64,000 bases of DNA from Tetracladium setigerum (Eukaryota; Ascomycota; Leotiomycetes; Helotiales). Shown piece after piece: positions 47,689 through 57,275 of this stretch (its first letter is position 1; every line of letters starts with the position of its first letter). The DNA lies in the NCBI GenBank assembly GCA_031472005.1, contig PZJY01000007.1, forward strand, positions 1,847,808 to 1,911,807, given 5' to 3'. The translations under genes were made by a program, and so were the position numbers. Below the pieces are notes generated by a model that was given only the letters and a program-made list of their open reading frames with translations, was not told the origin of the DNA and did no database searches.

Positions 47689-48560
47689 GTGACCAGCTAT
47701 TGGTGTTGGTGGTTGGCGGCTTAAAATAATATCTATTCAAGTTGAATTCACCTGCAATTCTCTGACAGTGCGGAGCGCCGAAGCCAGGCGGTGAAGCGGG
47801 AAAAAGGTGGGCCGCTATTGACCCACCTACAGTAACACTAGATAGAAACTTGCTGTTAGACGTGTCTTGACACAACCATCCATTATGAAAAGTTGAAAAG
47901 AGCAATGTCGAGGCTTGATGTGATTGTATAGAAATTGAACATATTGGATAGTCTAATTTGGAGATGTATCATTAAAAATTAGATTTGACAATATGTTTTC
48001 GCGTGGTGTGGCTTAAGTCGGAAATCGGCCATCTTATCCTCACGGAGGGTCATGACTACAAGTCGGATAACTCCCATTTTACTTGTCCTTCTTTTTCTAC
48101 AGTTCAATGAAGTCGCTCTGGTTCACTTACTTACCGGACCCGTAATCTGTATCTTTTCTTCATGTCAGAACACTTGTGCAAGATAGATATATCTGTTCAC
48201 CGCATGAATCTTGATACACGTCTGTCAGAATTATTTGTGCTGCTACACTCGACTGCCCAACACACGAGAACGAATAGTAAATAGAAAAACTGGATGAGCG
48301 TCTAATGCTATCTATATTTCCACGAGTTTCTAAAATTCAATTAATGTAGTAAATTCTCTACGAAAGTAAGCAGTTCCATGCAACTTAGTAGCTTTCACAC
48401 GTGATGTTACTTCCCCACTCTCCAACAACCCGATAACACTACACCACCATGACTTCATGTCAGGATATGAGTATCTCCTTCCATTCCCAATATACAAAAC
48501 GGGTCATTTCTGATAAAAAGTCTTCAAAAATTCAAACAACCATTTCTGTATATCAAACAA
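47689..48560. other. Intergenic, tRNA to DUF1989 gene
   Basis: About 870 bases, AT-rich, no gene seen. Confidence 0.5.
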
Positions 48561-49900
48561 ATGGCGACCTCACCTTCAAACCCCGAACCTGCCTACCCCG
48601 CTCATAACCGAACTGCTGTTTACGGCGACGAGGAATTATACAAACGCATCGGCGAGATTTCTTCCGATAAGAATCAAAAGTCCTTGATTTCAGAATTAGA
48701 GATTCCCATCCGAAGTGGTCGTGCTTGGGTTGTCAAGAAAGGCGAGCAACTTCCAACCAATCCAACCCCCCGGCACTGTTTTCTATCCTCGTCTCTTTTT
48801 TCCCCCTTCAGTTATCTATATATCTCTGACATGGAAAGAGAAATAGGTCAGCTGTGCACTCTCAGTACACCTCATGGCCCACAAGTAGGCGATCTGAATA
48901 TCTGGTCCCTCCACAATCCTCGTGAACGGTTCTGGGCCAGTCGAACGAGACAGCTACATGCTTCTCATGTTAGTGTAGGAGATAGATTGTGGTCTTGTTT
49001 GCCATATATGCGACCGCTCGTTACTATCGTTGGGGATAGTTTGAAAGATTATGGGGTCGATGAGGTGGGGGGTCGAGTCCATGATTTGCTTGGCACAAGG
49101 TTTGTTTCTCTATTCTTACTTCTCATTGTTCTCAAGATCTCGTATTCGAATTGGATTACATTGATATGAGTACAGGCTAACTTTTTTGGTATGATAGATG
49201 CGACCCATACGGTATAGCTTCCAGCTAATTCATACATCTGTTACTGCCATCAGAACAAAAGAAGAAAACTAACAAACGAAACAAAAAAGTCAACAAACTC
49301 CTCAGCTCCTCCTCCTTCGATTTCCACTGCCACTCAAACTTAACCCGTGCTATTCTACCATACGGTCTTCACGAATCAGACGTCCACGACGTGCTCAACG
49401 TATTTCAAGTGACCGGATTAAATCAAGATTCGAAATATTTCATGTGAGTTTCAACAAAAGGCAGACAAGAAATCGACTTCTTCACATTTTCTTCCCCCTT
49501 CCTAGAGCTGTCTTGATAGATCTAATTTTCTACTGCTCCTGTTTCTTACCATTCCTATCTTCTACCTATTTTGTTTTGTATTTTTTCCAAAAAATACAAC
49601 AACAACTAATAGAATCAATACCCAAACAGGCGAGCATGCCCTGCCAAGCCTGGCGATTTCTTCACCTTCTTCGCAGAAACAGATGTCCTTTGCGCGATGA
49701 GTACCTGCCCCGGTGGAGATTTAAGCGTGTATGGCTGGGGAGAGGATTCGGCGAAGAGAATGCTAGATACCTGTCGGCCTTTGAAGGTGGAAGTTTATGA
49801 GATGGTGGAGAGGGAGGAGATCTTGAAGGGGTGGAAGGAATCAGAGAAGGCCGGTTATGAGGGGGGACATGGGTTGGGGAATCCCGTGTTTGGGAGTTGA
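48561..49900 (+). CDS. DUF1989 (urea carboxylase-associated) protein
   Basis: Member of the family found beside or fused to urea amidolyase genes in bacteria and widespread in fungi (PF09347); biochemical role unclear. Five exons: 48561-48741, 48847-49099, 49198-49211 (14-nt microexon), 49290-49443 and 49630-49900, giving 290 residues. Signatures: IPIRSGRAWVVKKGQLCTLS, GPQVGDLNIWSLHNPRERFW, ASRTRQLHASHVSVGDRLWS, HDLLGTRCDPYVNKLL, FDFHCHSNLTRAILPYGL, DVHDVLNVFQVTGL, FFAETDVLCAMSTCPGGDLS. The microexon encodes the CDPY of the metal-site-like GTRCDPY motif. Intron 1 needs a GC donor (48742, GCGAGC) with TAG acceptor. It is 105 nt and in frame, so retention would insert 35 residues without a stop. 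No urea amidolyase gene lies in this window. Confidence 0.9.
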
Positions 49901-50135
49901 GTGGTTGAGTGATTCAAGGGTTATGGAGGGGTTGTTTAGGAAAGTAAAAATGGCTTTTTATCCAGAAGGGGAATGGCCTTTGTGAGTAGCTATATTTGAG
50001 ATTCCGGATTTGGTCGAGTAAAAGCTATTTGCTTCCCTGAAAACCATTTTGCTTTGCCAAAAAAAAAGACTCTTTAAAATTGGTAAACTAGAAGCAGGAG
50101 ATACAAGATATACAAAACCAACGTAGCTTATTCCG

Positions 50136-52253
50136 CTACTGCCAACTCTGGCCTAAGAGCCCACTACCACTACCTTCAGTTTTTGGATTCTTCTTTTCCT
50201 CCTTCTCAATCGTCAAGATCAACTCCCCCAACAATCCATTGGCCCAGCCAAACCAAGCCCTCGTCCAATCATTCGCCTCAAACCCATTAACACTCTCATG
50301 AATCACTCCTGTTCCACCTGTAGAATCAAGAACCATCTTCAACTGCTCTCTCACCTCCTTACTCGCATCGCCCTTCACAAGAGGGGAGTAAGCCGTGATC
50401 GCTCTGACGATCGCAGCCATCGGCCATCCCTTCCCTGGACCTAGATGCGGTCCTCCAATCGCAGATAACACTGGGCCTTTCGAAAAGTAAGGATTATTAT
50501 CACTCAACACAAACTTTCTCGTGTTTGCGTATATCTGTGCGTAATCTTGCTCCTTGGCTTCCTTGGGGAGTTCAAAATCAGACTCGGTGTAGTTCCAAAG
50601 CGGTATTGCGAGTAAGGAGGGGACGTTGGCATCGTCCATTAGGTTACTCCCTCCAAATCCATCGATTTCATAAGCAAAGATGTCACCAAAGTCTTTGTGC
50701 TTTACGATGGCATCTTTGGCGATGCCTTCGCGTATTCCAAAGGCTAATTCGCGCATGGCGGTTGTTGCATTTTGGGCGCGGGCGTCTTGGAGTTGTGTCA
50801 TGATGAGGGAGGTAGATTCGAGATATTTTGCAAACATCATGTTGGAGGGCACAAGAAGTTGGAATATACAGGCGTCGTCTGAGGGGCGGAAGGCAGAGCG
50901 AACCATGCCGTTTGCTTTTGTGGGATTTCCGAGGCCGTCGTTTGTGAGCGTTTCGGAACCACGGTTTGTGTAGCCGGTGAATGTCCATGCGCTTTTCTCG
51001 ACGTGACCGTCTTTGGCGTAGGTACCCTGTATCTTTGTTAGAAAAGATTTGGCAAAGGATGAAATGTTATAAGAATAAATAGGTGTAGAAAATATCATAC
51101 CAATCTCATCGCACCGGCAGCGTCGACAGCTGCTTGGACAGCCTCGATCCAATGGTACTTTTGAAAGAACTTTAAGTCTCCCGTTTTCTTGTAATAAGCA
51201 TCTGAGATCTGTAGAAATGACGCAAGGGAATCCAACTCCCACTTGCAATCAAATACCAGAAGTGGATTATAGCCCGGTTGTGGATTGTTGTTGCTGTAAG
51301 CTCCATTGGGCTATAATATCTTAGCAACGGTCTAGAAACGGCGGGAGGCTTTGGTGACTTACTTGAGGAGTAATTTTTGACTCTACAGGAGGCTGGAAGG
51401 AGTGGCAATATGGAGAGATCACGATGTATCGAGCTTGGATATTGATGACACCGCGCCATAGGCTTGCTAAGGAGTCCGGCTCCTTTGATGCCTCAAGAAG
51501 TGGCAAATAAGAGTAAATCTGAGAAGCAGAGTCTCTGAGCCACATTGCATTAATATCTCCCGTGATAACAAACGCCAGCTCCTCATCCGTAGCATTTGAC
51601 GTTTGGGTAACAGGGTCGACCTTTTCGGCAAACCCGCGCCATTTGATTGTGGTATCCAGAGTATTGGGGTAACTGTTTTCGAAAAGACGGTAGAGATCAG
51701 GATCCTTAATTACTCCCTTCATACGCTCCAGCAACTTCTCCAGAGGTTTGGAAGTATATGTTCGACATTTGGGTTGTGGTCTTGAATATGGAAACTTGCG
51801 GCTTCCGTTTGATAATGGTCCTTGCTTCTCACTCTGCAGCCGCTCATATCCAATGCATTCATCGGGCGAGAGAGGAGGCGTTTTCAATGGATGCCAAGGT
51901 GCTAAATGGTCCAATGTTGGAAGAGGAGGTAGACTTGATTCGGTTGAAGTAGTGTCTACTCCAACCACGGGCTCGTTGATGGCGTTGCTATCTGGAGCTG
52001 AAGTGGCGGAGGCGGCCGTTATGGAGCTCGACACCGCATCTATTGAGATACTTGACGAGGCTAGTATCAACGACGAGGAAGGATTGACTTGGGGAGTTAC
52101 GAAATCTGCTGGCAATAACACTGTTGGGAGATGCCATGTGACTTTTGTTTGCCCATGTTGACCATCATTGAAGTTCGCGAAGGTGTAGAAGATGAGAATA
52201 GCAACAATAGTGATAGCAGCAATTCTAAGTTGCTGTGGCTGAACGACGGGCAT
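50136..52253 (-). CDS. GH125 exo-alpha-1,6-mannosidase, type II membrane protein
   Basis: Glycoside hydrolase family 125 enzymes remove non-reducing alpha-1,6-mannose from fungal or N-glycan mannan, here probably in the Golgi or secretory lumen. Exons on minus: 52253-51363, 51310-51101 and 51026-50136, giving 663 residues. N-terminal anchor LRIAAITIVAILIFYTFANF after a short cytosolic tail. A ~120-residue Ser/Thr/Pro stalk follows, then the catalytic domain: ITGDINAMWLRDSASQIYSY, YNPLLVFDCKWELDSLASFL, GTYAKDGHVEKSAWTFTGYT, SAFRPSDDACIFQLLVPSNM, YEIDGFGG, GGPHLGPGKGWPMAAIVRA, ESVNGFEANDWTRAWFGWAN. These are strong GH125 signatures, including the MWLRDS and FEANDxTRxWFxWAN blocks. Intact. It is longer than secreted members because of the stalk. 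Confidence 0.93.
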
Positions 52254-52701
52254 TTCGACAAGCAGTATTCAACATCCCGACATCGAAAGAGAGAAAGAAA
52301 GCGATTGCAGAAAGCCCAAGGGCAAGAATTTGAATCATATTGAAGCCGAAAGAAGACACGAGACGTTGACTCGAGACCTGTCCAAAGCCTCACTTGGCGT
52401 TTGGCACATTCAGGCGGGGTCGAGATTCGACGGCTAATTATAAACTGTCTTTCCATTCCTCACATTTTTATCAAGATTGTGGAGATGTATTTGTTACCTA
52501 TTCGACGGCGAAAGAGGTAATGATAGTGAAGTATATCGAGCGAGGAGAAGCAAACGAATATCTCACATTGATCTATGTCCCACTTACAGTAGCTTCCATG
52601 GCGCTAATCACTTTGTGGCCAAGCACGCAAACAAGTCGAACGAACAAACCTCTTCCAGTCATCTCTATCCCCTCTATATCCTCATTTACTAACGAATAAC
52701 A
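52254..52701. other. Divergent promoter region, GH125 / racemase-like
   Basis: About 450 bases between divergent start codons; no additional feature recognised. Confidence 0.5.
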
Positions 52702-53490
52702 ATGGAAGCAATCGACACATCCGCCAGCGAACCAAAGCGTCTTCGTCTTGGTATACTGACCCCCAGCTCCAATACTGCCCTCGAACCTCTCACGCAGGAG
52801 ATGGTCAGATCCATCAACTCCCAACAATCGACCCACCACATCACCGTCCACTTCTCGCGATTTCCTGTCACCACGATATCCCTCTCCCCAGATGGACTCG
52901 CGCAATTCGAACTCTCCCCAATCCTCTCTGCGGCCTCCCTACTCGCACACGCCGAGGTTGACATTATAGGCTGGTCGGGCACATCAGCAGGATGGCTTGG
53001 CTTCGAAAGGGACGAAGAGCTGTGCCGGGAGATTGAAAAGGCGACCGGAATCAAAGCCACCACCAGTGTATTGGCATTGAACAAGGCAATCAAGTGCTGG
53101 GGAGTGAAACAAATTGGATTGGTGACGCCTTATCTGGACGATGTGCAACAGGCAATAATACAAAATTACAAAGGGATTGGAATCGAAATTGGAGAGCAGG
53201 CCGAGAGACATCTTCGAGTGAAGAAGAACAAAGATATTGCCGATATCCAAGAGAGTGTTTTGGATGCTATGGTTGCGGATGTGATAGGGGGTACTCATGG
53301 CCTCCAGATTGTGACTACTTTCTGCACAAACTTGGTTGCTGCTCACAGAGTTGCGCATTGGGAGAGTGTTCATGATGTTCTTGTGTTTGACACTGTTACG
53401 ACTGTATTATGGGACATGCTTCAGCTTTGTGGTATGGGCTTGAAGGATATTGATGGCTGGGGTCATATTTTCCAAGGAGCTCCTTCATGA
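52702..53490 (+). CDS. Asp/Glu racemase superfamily protein (maleate isomerase / arylmalonate decarboxylase-like)
   Basis: Cofactor-independent racemase/isomerase/decarboxylase fold; natural substrate unknown. Single exon, 262 residues. N-terminal LRLGILTPSSNTALEPLTQE matches the P(S)SNT strand-loop that binds carboxylate in maleate isomerases. DIIGWSGTSAGWLGFERDEE corresponds to the region that normally carries the first catalytic Cys (GCTSG-type), but here no Cys is present. VTPYLDDVQQAI follows. VTTFCTNLVAAHRV keeps the second catalytic Cys. Arylmalonate decarboxylase also works with a single Cys, so loss of one does not imply inactivity. Fungal members with this WSGTS variant are common to my recollection. 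Intact; flanked by GH125 in divergent orientation. Confidence 0.85.
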   Translation: MEAIDTSASEPKRLRLGILTPSSNTALEPLTQEMVRSINSQQSTHHITVHFSRFPVTTISLSPDGLAQFELSPILSAASLLAHAEVDIIGWSGTSAGWLGFERDEELCREIEKATGIKATTSVLALNKAIKCWGVKQIGLVTPYLDDVQQAIIQNYKGIGIEIGEQAERHLRVKKNKDIADIQESVLDAMVADVIGGTHGLQIVTTFCTNLVAAHRVAHWESVHDVLVFDTVTTVLWDMLQLCGMGLKDIDGWGHIFQGAPS

Positions 53491-54244
53491 AAGGGGTCAC
53501 TTGCTTGCAATGAGTTTCGATGCAGGATGTAAGACAACGCAGGCACAATTTGCAATGAGGACGTGCAGCCGACCTATTGGCTATGGCAAGGCGGCAAGGC
53601 AGTTACGTCAATAAGAGGCTGATCTTTGTGGTGAGATCTAGTGGCCCTAAGTTTCGATGAGCTGAAGTGCTGCTTACACCAGGTAGGCAGGCAAAGTAGG
53701 TAGGTAAATACTCTGTAGTTAATTCAATTTACATTGTATTTTCCCCTTCATCTTTCGTTCGATTGTGTCTCTTTGTTTTGGTTTCGCACTGTCTTAATTA
53801 AGTGCTCCTGGCATGTTCTACTCTCCATCGTAGTGATTACCTGAAATCTTGGTTTACACGACCAAATACCACGTGGATTTTATGCTTTCTTTGTGCGGTT
53901 GCTGTGACTTGCAATATCAGTCTTGGTCGATTTGTCCGTTACCCAATGATAATACTTTTGTTCGGACTCCTTTCGGGCTGTTCTTCCCTTGCGAGCGGCT
54001 GAGGGTGTTGCCTTCCTTCTTGACGTTGCTGAGCTGTTTTGATGGGCGAATGTGAAAGCGCCAGAGTGACACAGCCATACTTCGTGTTACAACCACCACT
54101 ACACTCTCAGCCTCGTGTTCTCGAGGACAACCTAAACACCACAATACAAAAGACCATGGATCTCAATTGAGCACATTACATTTATTGTTTTCCCTCGTAC
54201 CGATTTCATACTGCCTTTTGGCTTTGGCTGCATTTTCCGTGGCA
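53491..54244. other. Intergenic, racemase-like to caspase-like
   Basis: About 750 bases. A frame just upstream of the caspase-like ATG encodes a hydrophobic stretch (LLFSLVPISYCLLALAAF) without a start codon in frame. It is taken as chance rather than a signal peptide. Confidence 0.5.
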
Positions 54245-56289
54245 ATGACGGCAAAAGGAAAGGAGAACTTGTTCCCGACTCAATCAGGGCCGCGGCTCTC
54301 AAGCCCCTCGCAGCCTTGCGATTGCCAGGCAGCATCCTGTCTCGATGCCATCAGTGATCTCCTCCAGAGACACAAGAACGAGAACCGTCCGGAATATACA
54401 GGCTTCCAGGTGGGCCCTGATGATAGAGATATCGGCATTAACAGCGCTGTCAAACTTATTGCACAGATCGATGCCATCGTGAATGATTATCAAGGCGGAA
54501 AGGAAATCGCACGAAGCGGCATCGCTGGGATATCAACATCACGCTTCTAGGCGAATCTCCGGCTTCGATTAGAATAGTTTGTGAACGATTTCAGGCCTCG
54601 CGTTTCTGCTAACTTAATCAGGTATCAGACACTAAACCAGATGAGATCGACATATCGCAGTTGGAGCAAATCATTGCAAATCCTCACCTAGACACGTTCA
54701 AGGATTTTGCGGAGCACTTGCTAGCTGCAGCCAAGAGGAAACAGTAAAGTCCAAGTCCTGCTAATCAATTGGGGAGAGGACAAAACAGAGACCGATCTGG
54801 TTGCCAAAAAGCTCGACCGGCTTATTGAAGATGAGGTTAGGACCATTCATAAACTGTTCGAGGAGGACCTCGACTTTTCAGTCTCTAAATACGCCATTCC
54901 ATTACTTGACTCGAAAGGCAATGATACGAATAGCCACACAGATCTTGCTCTCCGGGTCCAGAACTTCGTGAAAGAACATGACCACCCTGAGACCCTACTG
55001 ATAATCTATTACAACGGCCATGGCTCCTTTCAAGGTAACTCTTGCTATTGGCATCCGTGAGTTCCACAATCCACTCCTGGATGAACAACATAATTGACGC
55101 CTTCCCAGAACAAAGGCAGCATCCGAAAGACGCTCGGGATATCGACGGTTAGTCTAAATCAAGCCCTACACGAATACGTAGGCTAACTCGACCCAGCCCA
55201 CACGATGTACAATTCTACGGCCCATGGATAAAATGGAACGGCATTCAAAATAGCATCTCAGCTGCCTGTGATGTTCTTTTCATCCTCGATTGCTGCTACT
55301 CTGGCGCTTCCTTACTGGAAGATGACAGCCCCGACCGAACATCCACTACTCAAATCTTGACAGCATGTTCGAATGTGCAAAAAGCCCCGGCTGGCCCAAA
55401 TTCGTTCACGATGAATTTCGTAGAGGCAATGAAGAGGTTACTGGCTGCGGGGAAAACTAAGATCACTATTGTTCAACTGTATGCCGTTTTGGTCGACAAA
55501 GTATGTACAACTGGTCACCCTCGTTGTTCGTCGGGAAGACAAGCGCCCCTTGTCTTTGAAAATTGACTTTCGAGATAATTCGTTTCTTATCTATGTCGCT
55601 CGACCTGTGGACTGAAAGCATGCTAAGTCCACTTGTAGTGTAGCCCTCAACCCTTTCACGTTCAGCGCGGTCCTGGAAATATTGTCCTCCAACGTTTCGT
55701 TGACCCCGAAACCCAGGAAAGTGGGCGCTTCCTCAGCGTGCAAGATCGTCATTCTCGTGGTTCCAGCTTCTCCTCCACTCGCGACGCGTACATCTTTTCA
55801 GATCCGCCGACGAGCGAAGACGTAATCACAGAGACTTCCAGCGTTGACTCCTCAGACTCCTTGATGGTTGTTTTAGCCTTCCGCGTTCGAGAGAATATCC
55901 CTCTTCAAGCCGCAAATTGGGAACGCCTACTCGATGGCATGCCGACCGATGACTCTGTTGAGTTGGCTAGCGTAAAAGTCCATGTTGACGCTGCTTTCCG
56001 TACAAATTCTACGCTCCTCGTCGTTACGATTCACATAGCACATTGGCTACTCTTAACTCCGAACAGAGCTTATGCCTTTTTGGGATTTGTGAAGGATCAT
56101 AATATGCTACTCCCATCTCGTTCTGCAACTATAGGGAAAGGCCAGTTCAAAAATCCAGTGAGAACTGATACAAACGATGTTGAAGCAGATGTAACTCGCG
56201 AACTCGTGACAGGCATTGTCGACTTCTTCCAAAATGATCCTCTCCTCTCGCCCAACAATCGGTCTTCTCGCAAGCCTGGCAAGTTCTAA
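54245..56289 (+). CDS. Caspase-like (peptidase C14) protein, reading frame interrupted
   Basis: Fungal C14-domain protein of the kind associated with programmed cell death and incompatibility; substrate unknown. Exons (after two frame corrections): 54245-54576, 54622-55056, 55109-55147, 55197-55500 and 55639-56289, about 586 residues. N-terminal ~110 residues are a small helical region. Then comes a linker DIDISQLEQII-type helix. The p20-like core reads VQVLLINWGEDKTETDL, LLIIYYNGHGS (catalytic His), PWIKWNGIQNSISAACDVLF and ILDCCYSGAS (catalytic Cys). A C-terminal beta-rich domain follows (LMVVLAFRVRENIPLQAANW, VDAAFRTNSTLLVVTIHIAH), as in this fungal family. Lesions: a missing G at GGG 54527-54529 (restores AGDINITLLGESPAS), and an extra T or two missing bases at 54745 just before KVQVLLINW. 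Both catalytic residues survive. Confidence 0.8.
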
Positions 56290-56943
56290 CACATAGCTAC
56301 CAAAATCGGACTCAACCCCTCTCCGAAAGACCCTGCACTATCATCCTCAAGAAATCTCCAAAATGACCCTCAGTTTGTTACCATCAGTCAACTAGTGCAG
56401 AAACTTCTCGTGTTAAGGGATGAAAATGGAGAATGCGAGGGCATGAGCTATGGCTTGACTTTCACGGTTCAAAATCTGTTTGAGATGACGAAGAAGAGTG
56501 TCAAGGAGAGCATTCGTAAAGTTGGCGCCGGAGGCGACAGGGAAGATATCTTAGAAGCAGCAGTTTCAACAGAGTTTGATGCTCTGGAAAGAGAAGTCTT
56601 AGAGAAATGCAAGCAGGAGGGTATTCGGAAATCTCCAACGAGTGGGACAGAAGGATCAAAGGAAAAAATGAGATATGTGGGAGTGAAAATGGAGGGCGCG
56701 GATGCAAACGCGGATGATGGAGGTCCGCCAGAAGATGGGCCGCTGAATTTGAAGGGTACAACGTATTTCAATTCGAGAGATGGTTTGTTGAGGAATGTGC
56801 GTGCAAAGGGGGATAACGCTGCACATACGGTTCATCATGATGGGAAGAAATTCTCGATGGTGCCGCGAGTTGATTCATTGGCTTCGGGGAAGAGTCTAAA
56901 ATCGATCAAGAAGAGGGAAAAGGAGAAGAATAAGGGAAATTAA
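56290..56943 (+). CDS. Open frame continuing in phase after the caspase-like stop codon
   Basis: Same frame as the preceding gene, separated only by TAA at 56287-56289. About 217 residues: SQLVQKLLVLRDENGECEGM, MTKKSVKESIRKVGAGG, a Gly/Asp/Pro-rich part (ADANADDGGPPEDGP) and a basic tail ending KSIKKREKEKNKGN. No known domain. It may be a C-terminal extension of the caspase-like protein, or a separate gene lacking an obvious start. The codon-level regularity and basic C-terminus look real. The junction has a compact GCAAGT-TCTAAC-ACATAG string that resembles all three splice signals in 18 nt. Confidence 0.45.
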   Translation, partial: HIATKIGLNPSPKDPALSSSRNLQNDPQFVTISQLVQKLLVLRDENGECEGMSYGLTFTVQNLFEMTKKSVKESIRKVGAGGDREDILEAAVSTEFDALEREVLEKCKQEGIRKSPTSGTEGSKEKMRYVGVKMEGADANADDGGPPEDGPLNLKGTTYFNSRDGLLRNVRAKGDNAAHTVHHDGKKFSMVPRVDSLASGKSLKSIKKREKEKNKGN

Positions 56944-57275
56944 GATTGAGAGAGTATATTTACTGTACTGACTAGAAATATGGTTTTTAATGACTGCATC
57001 GCTAAAAGGATTATTTGGGGACTTAAGAATGCGCCAGGAGCCGCTCACTGTCAAACAGTGGTATGAATTAATGAGAATGAATTAAATTGCATTTTGAAGC
57101 TTGGGCATATGGCGACCTCTTTGTCTTCCAAATAATTTGATGTGGGTAGGTACTTCAGTCGTTAGTATCTTGCATTGTCGTGGCTACCCTACAAGCCTAA
57201 ACGCGAACTCATCCTATTGCACACCCTGCCTTCTTTATTCTCCGAACCTCAATCAAAATAGACTCAACCTATCAG
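56944..57275. other. Convergent 3' spacer
   Basis: About 330 bases between convergent frames; nothing recognised. Confidence 0.5.

Noticed and set aside
48561..49169. Uninterrupted 202-residue frame as a separate gene
   Set aside because: It reads through a 105-nt intron and ends inside intron 2; DUF1989 homology continues in later exons.
54660..54744. Possible intron to explain the second caspase-like break
   Set aside because: A phase-compatible GTTGGA/CAG pair exists, but it would remove a convincing helix (QLEQIIANPHLDTFKDF).
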